A DNA stretch of 64,000 nt, from the NCBI GenBank assembly GCA_030323885.1, contig CM059189.1, positions 47,127,015-47,191,014 on the forward strand. The letters run 5' to 3'. Source of the stretch: Branchipolynoe longqiensis (lineage: Eukaryota > Annelida > Polychaeta > Phyllodocida > Polynoidae). A model generated the notes under the pieces. It saw nothing but the letters and a program-made list of their open reading frames with translations. It ran no database searches and had not been told where the DNA came from. The position numbers were made by a program, and so were the translations under genes. Below are positions 33,985-44,665 of the stretch, piece after piece (within the stretch, counting starts at the first letter, position 1; the number at the start of each line of letters is the position of its first letter).

Positions 33985-34465
33985 AAATAATGTAGTAGGC
34001 TGCACTGACCTCTCAGGCGAGTAACCACATAGAAAGGTAGGCATGGGTAGTGTGTTGATATCAGGAAGCCTAGGTGGTTTGAATCCTGCTCTAGGCGCAA
34101 TATTTCCCATTTTCATCACCCCCATGACACTGGTGTCATGACCATCATCCTGTACAAGCTACGCGCTGTATGGTTGTTGAACCTACCCTGTGTATGTATG
34201 TGTAAGTGCATTGCCTATATGTATGTAATTGTAAGCATTAAATGACCATTTAAAAGACTTACAGTTCAAGGGGGATGAGTGTAGTAGGCTTCACTGACCT
34301 CTCAGGCAAGTAACCATATAGACAGGTAGGCGTGGGTAGTGTGTTGATATGAGGGAGCCTCGTGTAATGGTTAACACACTGGCCCGGAATGCAAAGAGAT
34401 GTGGGTTCGAGTCCTGCTCTCGGCGCAATATTTCCCATTTTCATCACCCCCATGACAATAATAAA
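33985..34465 (+). repeat. Two copies of a third tRNA-like repeat (SINE-C)
   Basis: Both contain tgtagtaggctncactgacc, ctctcaggcragtaacc and caatatttcccattttcatc. Only the second retains a tRNA-like stretch, cctcgtgtaatggttaacac to gtgggttcgagtcctgctct (34357-34421); in the first most of it is deleted. The acceptor stem does not pair well, so it is not called a tRNA gene. Confidence 0.65.
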
Positions 34466-34679
34466 CCAGAGGGCTTGACTCTCTCTTCTTCTTTTACCCT
34501 TTATACTCTTCATTTATTGATTTCACCATAGCCTGCCTACACAGCCACAGATTCGACCCTTAGCCTTTAGAATCGGCTGTGTGCTTAGTGAAAAGGGTTT
34601 GACGTTGGCTGTGTGAGAAATGGGGTTTGACGTTTACTGTGTGAATAGTGAGAAATACATCTAGAGACTGGCAAAATGT

Positions 34680-35216
34680 CATCATCATCATCATGCTGTC
34701 GTCGATCACGATGCGACAAAGACTGCTTTCATTACTTGACTGCCGCTCTCCATTTAGCTCTCTGCTGTGAGAGTTGCGTCCATGAGTCGGTCTTAATGTC
34801 TCTCAGCTTCAGGTTTCTCTTGATGGTATCCTTGAACCGGAGATGAGGGCACCCTCTCTTTCTGTAACCAGAAGACAGTTGAGAGTAGAGGATCTGCTTT
34901 GGTAGCCTGTCTGATGACATCCTCATGAGGTGTCCAGTCCACCGGAGATTCTTTTTGATCAGAAGATCTTCCATAGAGGGCAGCACCATCCGTTTGAGTA
35001 TTTCCTTATTCGTCACTTTGTCCTTCCAGGTTAGCCTCATGATTGAACACAGATGTCGCATCATGAAGGCATGCAGCTTTTTCACCTACATTTCATGAAA
35101 GCTGCCTGCAAAAGTGCTGCTGGCTTTTGCAAGTTACCAGCGGCACTCTCTCGGGGAGCAAATAGAGGTTTCACACCGGCAAGAACATGTCAAGACAGGC
35201 GCAGGAACATGTCAAG
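34680..35216 (-). pseudogene. LINE-2: 5'-truncated non-LTR element with 13-bp target duplication
   Basis: The minus strand encodes the C-terminal region of an endonuclease/reverse-transcriptase element: KVTNKEILKRMVLPSMEDLL, then LRWTGHLMRMSSDRLPKQIL, SGYRKRGCPHLRFKDTIKRN and WTQLSQQRAKWRAAVK, ending in a stop at about 34732. A short 3' UTR ends in (ATG)n. ACTGGCAAAATGT is repeated at 34667-34679 and 35217-35229, the hallmark of target-primed insertion. The 5' 115 bp are non-coding and also present in the copy at 63060. Confidence 0.92.
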
Positions 35217-35478
35217 ACTGGCAAAATGTAGAGTGAGTATATATATGAAAGACAGAGAGGCTAGATACTGACAATGTCATATGCTTTAAATAAAGATTCA
35301 TAAAGATTCATAAAGACTGCCAGACAAATACCAAAATACCTCCAAGTTAAGTTAAGGAGGAAATATCTAATACCCCAACATAATCATGCACTTAGTTTAC
35401 ATTCATCAGACTCGGCTGCCGAACATCCGGGTAGGAAGGAGGTAGGGGCGGAAGGTTTCGCCACCATGCTGCTTCTAA

Positions 35479-35893
35479 TGCCCCAGTCACACTACGGCCA
35501 GCGTCCGCTTGCGACCACCTTACGACCAAAAAGCTGGTGACTTCATTGCGACTTCCTTGCGACCGTTTTGCAACATTGTGACCAGTCACTGACCAATCGC
35601 TGACCGCACCAGGAGCATGAGAATTTTGGTCGGCGACCGGTCGGCTCAGCAAGCAGTCGGCGAGTAAAATTCTCACGCTCCTGGTGTGGTGGTCACCTAG
35701 TGGTCGGTGACCGTGCGGTGACAGCGCTGGTCGCAAGGAGGTTGCAGGTGCACCAGCTGCAACCTCCTTGCGACCAAAATGACCCGATATGGTCAGCGAC
35801 CGGTTGTAGGGTGGTCACAAGGTGGTCGGAAAATGCTCGCAAAACTGTCGCAAAATGATCGCAAGCGAACACAGGCATAGTGTGACTGCGGTA
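35479..35893. mobile_element. TIR element, gcgacc-rich family, TAA duplication
   Basis: Left tgccccagtcacactacggc, right, inverted, taccgcagtcacactatgcc; TAA at 35476-35478 and 35894-35896. The interior is an imperfect palindrome (caccaggagcatgagaattt paired with aaattctcacgctcctggtg). 415 bp, non-coding, PIF/Harbinger-like. Confidence 0.87.
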
Positions 35894-36147
35894 TAAACAA
35901 GCCAATAAGCGTGACATGTGAGAATGGTGCGTGTATGAACACGTACATAGACAAATAATTTCTATGTGAAAAACTAGACTTTATTTCAGACAAATTAATG
36001 TCATTCCTAAACAACTCGCCAACAAGAAATAGCTTGTTTGTGGTGAATGTACGATAAATAGGTCATGTCGTGCTTATTCTGCGCATGGGCGTCACACTGC
36101 AATCGTCACACTGCTTAGTCACGGCTCATGAGGTCTGCCAATTAGAG

Positions 36148-36487
36148 TGCTTGGTTGGTTTTACATCCTGGCAACATCTACGGTCATATCACGACGGGTA
36201 CCGACTCATGACAATGCGCACTCATGGCAACTTTATAGTGCTGCCACACTGGGAGACCATGCTGCCAGCACCATGACCTGGTATCCCATTCAGTCACATT
36301 TTCCTTGCACTGAACAAACCAGTCCTTGCCCTATCCTAATAATGCCAAGCGCCTGACTAGGAAGCGACAAGTATCAATTTTTAAGTCATTGGTCTGACAC
36401 AACTAGGGTTCGAACTCAGAGGTTCGAATTGCATGAGCTACCAAAACAAGATACGGACGCTGAACTCATCCGGCAATCCCATCTGGT
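36148..36487 (-). mobile_element. SINE-A with type 2 head
   Basis: ttttacatcctggcaacatc through to the degraded type 2 head, ending at caatcccatctgg. A near-repeat gtctgccaattagag / gtctgccaaattagag at 36132 and 36486 flanks it and is a probable target duplication. Confidence 0.88.
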
Positions 36488-37045
36488 CTGCCAAATTAGA
36501 GATTGTAATGCCCAATTTGACATGGCGACCCAAACACTTGAGCAAGAAATCAAGGACATGGCATGCCGGGAACAGATCTGAGGAAACAACATTGCTGATG
36601 TGAACGTGGCTGTTGATTCACTATGATGCGCTTCACTGCTGAGTGACGCTGTATCTATTTTTAAGCCGAGACTGCATACAAATAGAACACCTTCCAGAAA
36701 TTACTTGTTGTCACACCAGAGAATGACATCTCTTGCTTAGGGTGTGTTTTTTTCTATTTGTATTGAATGCATTATAAATAGATTAAGCCATGCTTATTCT
36801 ACACATGAGCGTCAGAGCTGGCGGCAATCGTCACACTGCTTAAGTCACGGCTCATTGGATCCACCAATTAGAGGTTGTTATGCTTGATTTGCCATGGCGA
36901 CCCAAACACCTGAGCAAGCATTCAAGGACATAGCGTGCCGGGAACAGATCTGAGGACACAGCATTGCTGTTGATTCGCTCTGACATGCTTCAATGCTGAG
37001 TGATGCTGTATCTATTTTTAGTTGACAATGCATGTAAATAGAATG

Positions 37046-37216
37046 GGGGCATTCGACTGGGCCCTTTCTATCCGCAAGATTTACGGATGGAACGGATGTA
37101 GCCACATACACACATCCGAATCATCGGTATATGAACCCACTTCCGGTCCCAGTTGAATAGGAATTTGTTCGGAAATATTTTAATATTCGGATAGAGAGGC
37201 CCAGTCGAATGGCCCC
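37046..37216. mobile_element. 171-bp TIR element with AATG duplication
   Basis: Left ggggcattcgactgggccc, right, inverted, ggggccattcgactgggcct; AATG at 37042-37045 and 37217-37220. The empty site is visible in the sister copy near 36690. Non-coding. Confidence 0.9.
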
Positions 37217-37385
37217 AATGTCTCTCAGAAATTACTTGTGGACATGTTTATTTACACCAAAAATGCCAGCACTTTTTGTGGCGGTGTTTTTTGTGGGTTT
37301 TTTTTCTTTTTCTTATACATCACTGAGCAACAAACTCAGTCTTTCCCTTAGTGTATATTGGGAATATGACTAGAATTCAGGTCTG

Positions 37386-37700
37386 GTTTGTTGGTCCTGG
37401 CAAGATCTCAGGTTATCTCAGGACGGGTATTGGCTTGTGACAGTGCACACTCATGGCCACTTTATAGTGCTGCCCCACTGGGAGACCAGGCTGCCAGCAC
37501 CATGAGCTGATATCCCACTCAATCACATTATATTGACACCGAGCCAAGCAGTCCTTGCCCTATCCTAATAATGCCAAGCACCTGGTTAGAAAGCGACAAG
37601 TATCAATTTTGTAAGTCATTGGTTTGACTCGACCAGGAATTGAACTTCCAACCTTCTGCATGGAGGCCTGCGCTCTACCGATGCGGCCACCACGCACCGG
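37386..37700 (-). mobile_element. SINE-A copy
   Basis: ttggtcctggcaagatctca to ctctaccgatgcggccacc, ending at accgg. Confidence 0.9.
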
Positions 37701-38034
37701 TGGAATTCAGGTCTAGTTCAATGATAATCAGGTTGGACGCTGGGTGGTGGCGCCACCTGAATAATGTGATGGTATCTAGTAACTTCCGTCTATTTATACT
37801 CACATAAATTCTTATGCATCACGTATATCCACCACATGTATACAGACAGTAAACAGGCTTAGGAACCTGTGTTATATCTGTACTGCTGCTTGTTCCAGCT
37901 TGCGTTTTAGTTGTGGGGGTGGAAGGTGAGTAAATTTAACCGCAGTTAATTACTACCACTTGTTTAAAAGCCGCTATTAACTAGGCTGCCACGTATCTTG
38001 GGCTGAACCAGAGTGAGCACCTTCCAGTGGAGAG
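37701..38034. other. No recognised feature
   Basis: Unique, moderately A/T-rich sequence. Confidence 0.4.
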
Positions 38035-39240
38035 AGTCTTCAGGGTGACCATTCTGATGCAGCCAATTCTGATGCAGCCAACCACTACTGTGGTCACATT
38101 CTGATGCAGCAAACCACTACTGTGGTCACATTCTGATGCAGCCAACCAGTGTCATGGCCACATTTTTATGCAGCCAACCACTACTGTGGCCATGGTGATG
38201 CAGCAAACCACTACTATGGCCACATTCTGATGAAGCTAACCACTACTGTGGCCAGTCTGATGCAACCAACCAGTGCCATGACCACATTCTGATGCAGCCA
38301 ACCACTACTGACGCAGCCAACCACTATGGTGGCCACATTCTGATGCAGCCAACCACAACTGTGGCCACATTCTGATGCCACAAACACTATCATGGCCAAA
38401 GTCTGATGCAGCAAACCACTATGGCCACATTCTGATGCGGCAAACCAGTGCGATGGCCACATTCTAATGCAGCCAACCACTACTACGGCCACAATCTGAT
38501 GCAGCAAACCACTACTGTGGTCACCTTCTGATGCAGCCAACCACTACTATGGCCACATTCTGATGCAGCAAACCACTACTGGGGCCAACTTCTGATGCAG
38601 CCAACCACTACTCTGGCCACAATCTGATGCAGCAAACCACTACTATGGCCACATTCTGATGCACCCAGCACTTCTATGGCCACATTCTGATGCGGCAAAC
38701 CACTACTATGACCACATTCTGATGCAGCAAACGACTATGGCCACATTCTGATGCAGCAAACCACTATGGCCACATTCTGATGCAGCAAACCACTACTGTG
38801 GCCACATTCTGATGCAGAAAACCACTACTCTGGCCACATTCTGATGCAGCAACCACTACTCTGGCCACATTCTGATGCAGCCAACCATTACTATGGCCAC
38901 ATTCTGATGCAGCCAACCACTATGGCCACATTCTGATGCAGCCAACCACTACTATGGCCACATTCTGATGCAGCAACCACTACTATGGTCATATTCTGAT
39001 GCAGCCAACCACTACTATGGCCACATTCTGATGCAGCCAACCACTACTATGGCCACATTCTGATGCAGCCAACCACTACTATGGCCACATTCTGATGCAG
39101 CCAACCACTACTATGGCCACATTCTGATGCAGCAACCACTACTATGGCCACATTCTGATGTAGCCAACCACTACTGTGGCCATATTCTGATGCAGCCAAC
39201 CATTACTATGGCCACATTCTGATGCAGCCAACCACTACGG
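38035..39240. repeat. Minisatellite of about 31-33 bp (ccacattctgatgcagccaa)
   Basis: About 37 copies of ccaaccactactatggccac plus attctgatgcag, with frequent 3-bp losses that shift the frame. Confidence 0.95.
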
Positions 39241-39246
39241 TGGCTG

Positions 39247-39431
39247 AATTACTCGACATCATAGGCTTCAGCAGTGACAGGTTTTTTCATATAGTAAATT
39301 GACTTAATATTCCTTCTAGGCCACAATAAATGTTTAATGAGTGCACCAATACCTAAGTTGGATATGTATGATCAAATATAGGTAAGAGCTTTGGTTTTGA
39401 AAATGTTAAACTTTCATCGGATTATGCAGCT
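39247..39431. mobile_element. Kolobok-like TTAA element, right part (copy 3)
   Basis: Ends catcggattatgcagct followed by TTAA (39432-39435); the left end is lost at the minisatellite. Confidence 0.78.
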
Positions 39432-39439
39432 TTAACATC

Positions 39440-39865
39440 AGACTGGCTGGAAGCTTAACACCAGACCGCTATTAGGCTGGCAGTTATAACACCAGACCAC
39501 TACTAGGCTGGCAGTTATAACACCAGACCACTACTAGGCTGGCAGTTATAACACCAGACCGCTACTAGTCTGGCAGCCTAACACCTGACCACTACTACAC
39601 CACATGGCTACTAGGCTTGCAGTTTAACACCAGACCGCTACTAGTCCGGCAGCCTAACACCAGACCGCTACTAGTCTGGCAGCCTAACACCCAACCGCTA
39701 CTACACCACACGGCTACTAGGCTTGCAGTTTAACACCAGACCACTACTAGTCCGGCAGCCTAATACCAGATCGCTACTAGTCTGGCAGCCTAACACCCGA
39801 CTGCTACTACACCACACGGCTACGAGTCTTGCAGTTTAACACTAGACCGCTACTAGGCTGGCAGT
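39440..39865. repeat. Minisatellite of about 30 bp (aacaccagaccgctactagg)
   Basis: Units with ctggcagttataacaccaga and a longer period of about 118 bp containing accacacggctactaggctt. Confidence 0.93.
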
Positions 39866-39944
39866 TGAATCACATCACGCCCTCTCCCAGAGTGACACAC
39901 CCAACAGAAATACAAATGGACCCTGTTCCTCCATCACAAGTAAA

Positions 39945-40240
39945 AGCACTGGTCGCGAATGAGGTTACGCAGTGCCATGAATATTCAAATGGACAATCGA
40001 TCAGAAAAACGTGTAAAAGCTATATTTAGCACTGTCGGACAATTGCGATAAGATTGTTGCGAATGACGTCATCCATTACCATGAACAATACCGGCAACTG
40101 GTCAGATAAACATTTAAAATCTATATTTAGCACGATGGCATAATTATGATTGGCTTGTTGTGAATGATGCCATGCGCTGACATGAATATCCAAACAAGCA
40201 GTCGGTCAGGCAAACACTCAACAGCCTGTATTTAGCACTT
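39945..40240. repeat. Three diverged 101-106-bp tandem units
   Basis: tatatttagcac recurs at 40021, 40122 and about 40229, each preceded by a gcgaatgangt..catgaatat segment. Confidence 0.8.
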
Positions 40241-40242
40241 TG

Positions 40243-40372
40243 GCTAATGGTAGAGCACAGGCTTCCCGTGCGGAAGGTCAAGAGTTCGAATCCCGGCCGA
40301 GTCAAACCAATGACTTACAAAATTGAATCTTGTCACTACATTGCCTGGCACTCGGCATTACTAGGATTAAAG
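40243..40372 (+). mobile_element. SINE-A head and front body, truncated
   Basis: gctaatggtagagcacaggc, gagttcgaatcccggccgag, ending at ggcattactaggatta. Confidence 0.88.
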
Positions 40373-40488
40373 AATGAGCTAGATGGACCATATAACTAGA
40401 GCAACAAAATAAAGTGAAAGAATTGTTCTAGCAATCTTAGCAATTCTAGCAATCTTCGCAACAAAATGGAAATTGGAGAATTGTTCTA

Positions 40489-40673
40489 CAGTAAAACCTC
40501 TCTAAATTGGCCAACCATCGGACTGATGGTCCATTTCGGGAGGTCGTCGGTTTAGGGAGTTTTTCATTTCGCTACAATGGTATTGCATTGGCGATCGTTT
40601 GTGACCTAAATAAAGCAATCGATATAGGGGAGTGGTCGATCTGTGGAGGTGGTCGCTTAGAGAGGCTTTACTG
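40489..40673. mobile_element. Pogo/Tigger-like 185-bp TIR element, TA duplication
   Basis: cagtaaaacctctctaa at the left and its inverted form ttagagaggctttactg at the right, flanked by TA (40487-40488, 40674-40675). The terminus resembles known Tigger/pogo ends. Non-coding. Confidence 0.87.
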
Positions 40674-40755
40674 TATATGGAAAATAAGAATAGCAACAAA
40701 ATGGAAAGTGGAAAATTTTAATTATATAATGAAACAAACTAAATGGGTGCTGGAT

Positions 40756-40796
40756 TGCTTGTTGGTCCTAGCAACATTTAAGATCATATCAGGATT
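40756..40796 (-). mobile_element. SINE-A 3'-end fragment
   Basis: ttggtcctagcaacatttaa and gatcatatcaggattgg only. Confidence 0.75.
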
Positions 40797-40939
40797 GGAA
40801 TGGATACTGGAGAATGTACTGGATGGAATATAGATAACCATAGCAACAAAGTGAATATTAGAGAATGTTCCAGACAGAATATATTTGGAGGACATTTAGC
40901 GCCATTTAGACAATCTGTTGTCTCACAGATGCAGAGTAG

Positions 40940-41160
40940 GACAATAACGACTGCCCGGTTGGCCAGTTGCCCCGTTGCCCGAGGCTCCTAGTTTACTCTG
41001 TCGGGCAGGTGAAGTTCTCGGTGACCTGGCCGAATTAGAAAGTCATTACTTTTCCTATCTGCAGTAGCACTAGCAGATTTCACTTTCAATTGGCTGACTT
41101 GGGCTTGGGCAAGTAATTTTACCACTCGAATGGGGAAAGAAGTTACTGTCCTACCCTGAC
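40940..41160 (-). repeat. Repeat F copy, inverted
   Basis: Complement of the 33366-33590 copy, sharing ggcaggtgaagttctcggtg, aattggctgacttgggc and ttactgtcctacc. Confidence 0.7.
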
Positions 41161-41225
41161 ATGCATCCTTTATGCATTTGCAATTGGCTGCAGGATACTG
41201 ATATAAAATCTCACAGGCTATTGAT

Positions 41226-41558
41226 GTTTGTTTGTTTGTTGGAGTTTTATGTCCTGGCAACATCTAAGGTCATATCAGGACGGGTACAGACTTGTGACAG
41301 TGCACACTCATGGTGACTTTACAGTGCTACCCCACTGGAGAATCAGGCCGCCAGCACCATGAACTGATATCCCACTAAGTCACATTATCCTGACACTGAG
41401 CTAACCAGTCCTTGCCATATCCTATTAATGCCGAGGGCCTGGCTAGGAAGTGCCAAGAATCAATTTTATAAGTCATTGGTTTGACTGGACCGGGAACCAA
41501 ACTCCTGACCTTCCACATGCGAGGCCCACGTTCTACCGATTAGGCCACCACGCCCGGT
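41226..41558 (-). mobile_element. SINE-A copy
   Basis: ggagttttatgtcctggcaa to taggccaccacgcccgg; essentially full-length. acaggctattgatg / acaggctattgacg at about 41213 and 41560 is a likely target duplication. Confidence 0.92.
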
Positions 41559-41824
41559 TACAGGCTATTGACGCACCTTCGTGACACCATACATAAAAGC
41601 CGTTTTATCCAACCTAGTGTAACGCTGTCTAGTCCTACAACGGTGCTAGACCACAATTCCTCTGTGACATGATAGTTGTCTGCAAATTGGACATCTGTCA
41701 TTGGATAAGTGCTAGGGCTAATGGTGATGCCAGGTCTGCGTATTGATCTGTCTTCACTAGCGAACCAGGCACCAGCATGTATCTGCGTTTTTAGTTTCAT
41801 GCCACACTGCTATCAGCTCTTTAA

Positions 41825-42163
41825 AGCTGCATAGCCCGATGAAAGTATCAAATTTTCAAAATCAAAAAAATTGTCTAGATTTGATTTTACCTATCTGATA
41901 CGGGTGCACTTATTAAGCATTTGTTGCCACATAGAAGGGACTACTGGGTTAGTTTAGTAGAACTTATCACTGCTGAAACCTATGCTATGGTGTGCTTTTT
42001 GCTTGTCAAAACTAATTTTACTTGTTTGCACTTCAAATATCTCAAAAGTTAGACATTTAAAATAAAGGTTACTTCAAACTAAAGTAATGTAGATTACAAC
42101 AACCGATCTTATGTATTTATCTCAGAAAATGGCAGAAACTCGAAACCATCGAACCATGCAACT
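41825..42163. mobile_element. Kolobok-like TTAA element (copy 4, best ends)
   Basis: agctgcatagcccgatg at the left, catcgaaccatgcaact at the right, TTAA at 41821-41824 and 42164-42167. 339 bp, non-coding, with A/T-rich arms. Confidence 0.9.
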
Positions 42164-42179
42164 TTAAGAAAATGAGAAA

Positions 42180-42550
42180 ATTCCCCACCCAGGGATGAAG
42201 GTGACGCCCAGTAAAAATCACGGAAATCTAGCTGAGATTATTACATCAATGGCGAATTTCCGCGAAAATGCGGATTTTCGTTCTTAGGATTAGTACTGTC
42301 AGGGAATCGCAGAAAAATGCCAGAAGTCAGGTTTCAACTTGTTATGACTGTTTTATCGCCCATAGCATCAACATTTTCTTGTTTGGGTTTTATGTTCTCG
42401 CAACATCTAAGGTCATATAAGAACGGGATTCAAACTAACCAATTGTTGTCATATACATCCTGATTCCATGACATTTGGCTCAATATTAATCGGTAAATAT
42501 TAAAAATTGTGAAAATCCGCGAAACCGTGGAAATCTTTCATCCCTTCCCA
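42180..42550. repeat. Repeat E copy with embedded SINE-A 3' end
   Basis: atggcgaatttccgcgaaaa and ccgcgaaaccgtggaaatct surround a SINE-A fragment at 42384-42428 (ttatgttctcgcaacatcta). Counterpart at 24480-24960. Confidence 0.55.
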
Positions 42551-42568
42551 CTACCGCAAACTCATTAA

Positions 42569-42765
42569 TACTACATAGTCTGATAAAAGCATCAAATTTC
42601 CGAAAGCAAACCAGTTATCTAGATTTGAACCCACATATCGAGCTTAGATACTGGTGCACTTTGTTGCTACGTAGAAGGGCATACATACTATGGCAATTTA
42701 ATAGAACCTATTACAGTTGAAGCCTCTGGGATCAGAGTTTTGACAAGCACTCCTAACCTTTACGG
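42569..42765. mobile_element. Kolobok-like TTAA element, left part (copy 5)
   Basis: TTAA (42565-42568) then tactacatagtctgataaaa; truncated near 42765. 42770-43130 is unassigned. Confidence 0.78.
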
Positions 42766-43136
42766 TAAATGAATCTAACAATACTTTTGACAACTCATAG
42801 AAAACCCATATTAATTCCATATATTAATTAAATCAACTTCAAATAGAAACATAATTAACTTAAAAATCAACAAATGAAATCTGCAAGTTTAAGCATTAAC
42901 GAGTAGTGACCCTGTTCTTTGAAAGTAATTGATTAAATTTGCTACATCATCAGACGACATTTCATAAGACGTCACGTGACGGGATTGCTCTTCAGTTCCA
43001 GGCTATTTATACTATAGCAACATTGGGTGGAGACAGCTTAACACCGAACGGAATGAAAGCGAGGTAAACAAGAACAATACAGGTCAGCGTTGCCACAGTT
43101 CCTTTTTAACAGCAGCCACGCTCAACTGGAGATAGT

Positions 43137-43185
43137 TGATTGGAGTTTTACGTCCTGGCAACATCTAAGGTCATATCACGACGTA
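43137..43185 (-). mobile_element. SINE-A 3'-end fragment
   Basis: ggagttttacgtcctggcaa and catctaaggtcatatcacga only. Confidence 0.8.
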
Positions 43186-43277
43186 AATAAAGGTCAGCGT
43201 ACACCATGTCGTGTGTAGGCGCCTAAACTTAACTAGGGAAGAGTGGCGCCACCAAGCGGAAATTTGATTTCCGGGAA

Positions 43278-43700
43278 ATCTGGCAGCCGGCCACCAGATG
43301 GGATGGCCAAATGAGTTGAGCGTCGGTCTCCCGGTTTGGTAGATCGTTGGATTCGCTGGTCAAGTCAAACAAATGACATAGAAATTGATAACTGTCGCTT
43401 CCTAGCCAGGCGCTTGGCATTATTAGGATAGGGCAAGGACTGGTTGGCTTAGTGTCAGGATAATGTCATGGTGCTGGTGGCCTGGTCTCCCAGTGGGGCA
43501 GTACTATAAAGTCGCCATGAGTGTTTCTTTGTTTGTTGTTGTTTTACGTCCTAGCAACATCTATGGTCATATCAGGACGGGTACTGACTTGTGACAGTGC
43601 ACACTCATGGCAACTTTCGCCATGAGTGCACACTGTCACAAGTCGATACCCGTCCTGATATGACCTACGATGTTGCCAGGACATAAAACTAAACCAACAA
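43278..43700 (+). mobile_element. SINE-A (type 2 head) interrupted by an antisense SINE-A fragment
   Basis: The sense copy covers 43278-43530 and 43621-43700. Between them lies an antisense 3' fragment (ttttacgtcctagcaacatc...). The 11 bases CGCCATGAGTG occur on both sides (about 43514 and 43619) as the target duplication. The whole is flanked by a direct repeat of about 60 bp (43219-43277 and 43708-43769). Confidence 0.88.
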
Positions 43701-43874
43701 GAAACATAACTTAACCAGGGGAGAGTGGCACCACCAAGCGGAAATCTGACTTCCGGGAAATCTGGCAGTGCAAGGCAAATAAGGGGAAATAACCCAGACG
43801 ACCGAAAAGAACTGCAGACAGACCTCGGTGTAGTTTCACGGTAATCCTATCAAACCAAGCCACATCTAATAGCA

Positions 43875-44130
43875 GAGGGGAGTCTCTGGAGGGAGTCTCT
43901 GGAGGGAGCGAGGGAGGGAGTCTCTGGAGGGAGCGAGGGAGGGAGAGAGGGAGGGAGGGAGGGAGGGAGGGAGGGAGAGGGAGAGAGAGGGAGAGAGGGA
44001 GAGAGGGAGAGAGGGAAGGGAGGGAGGGAGGGAGGGGAGGGAGGGAGGGAGGGAGGGAGGGAGGGAGGGAGGGAGGGAGGGAGGGAGGGAGGGAGGGAGG
44101 GAGGGAGGGAGGGAGGGAGGGAGGGAGGGA
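43875..44130. repeat. (GGGA)n with (GGGAGA)n
   Basis: Long gggagggagg array, purines on plus; Pro/Ser/Leu frames on the minus strand are artefacts. Confidence 0.96.
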
Positions 44131-44462
44131 GTGGTGTTGGCATCATTTAGACAATCTGTTCTCTCACACATGCAACATGTATGCATTTGCTACCGGCTGC
44201 AGACGGTTCATCAGCCATTTACGCACATTTGTGAAGTCATATACCACCACTGCAGGTATGACTTCCCGATTTCACAACTGATATGATACGGCTCGCAGCA
44301 CGCACATTCTCTCTCCCCAGATAATTAAATTTTTTTGTTCGGGAAATGAACTGAGAAATTCAGATTCCCGCCATTGTCAATGTTCGCTCGCCTGTTAGTC
44401 CTGTTTCTTCCAGATGTGCTAAAAATCAAATCAATTCAAATCAAATCAAATTAAGTACTCAC
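44131..44462. other. MDN1 intron sequence below exon d, no other feature
   Basis: Unique sequence next to exon d, with an (aatca)n-like stretch near 44428-44450. No further exon was recognised. Confidence 0.5.
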
Positions 44463-44547
44463 CTCGCCGAGAATGTAGATCTCAATCCCGCGGTTTCTCA
44501 TCGCCCTTGAGATCTCGCCATACCTCTGATCCATTGCCATGATCAAC
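44463..44547 (-). CDS. MDN1: MDN1 (midasin) exon d, 85 bp, sensor/arginine-finger region
   Basis: Fourth visible midasin exon, acceptor ctttcag before 44547 and donor gtgagt after 44463. The first base completes Arg, then 28 residues follow: LIMAMDQRYGEISRAMRNRG and IEIYILGE, ending in phase 0. This is the sensor-1 strand plus the SRAMRNRG segment that carries the arginine-finger-like residues of a midasin AAA module, directly continuing PHPDFR of exon c. The separating intron is 11,195 bp (44548-55742). No following exon was found in the remaining 44 kb, so the rest of the gene is either far downstream or was missed. Confidence 0.93.
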
Positions 44548-44665
44548 CTGAAAGGAAAGGTGATGCTACATTTAGATCTGACAAAACTTAACATTCAATA
44601 CTTTAAAAGTGGTTCTCTTCTACCACTATAAATTATAGTACAGTAATAGTAGCAGACGACTTTAA

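Larger units (their letters stand above)
36055..37240. repeat. Tandem duplication of about 0.4-0.5 kb, each copy carrying a different insertion
   Basis: Shared stretches: gcaatcgtcacactgcttag, catggcgacccaaacacytg, cgtgccgggaacagatctga, gctgtatctatttttag and cagaaattacttgt. The first copy (36055-36725) holds a SINE-A, the second (36775-37240) a short TIR element. Both insertions therefore postdate, or escaped, the duplication. Confidence 0.87.

Noticed and set aside
34357..34421. Candidate tRNA gene
   Set aside because: Good B box and T-arm, but the acceptor ends do not pair and it is embedded in a repeat with a second copy nearby. Kept only as a SINE-like feature.
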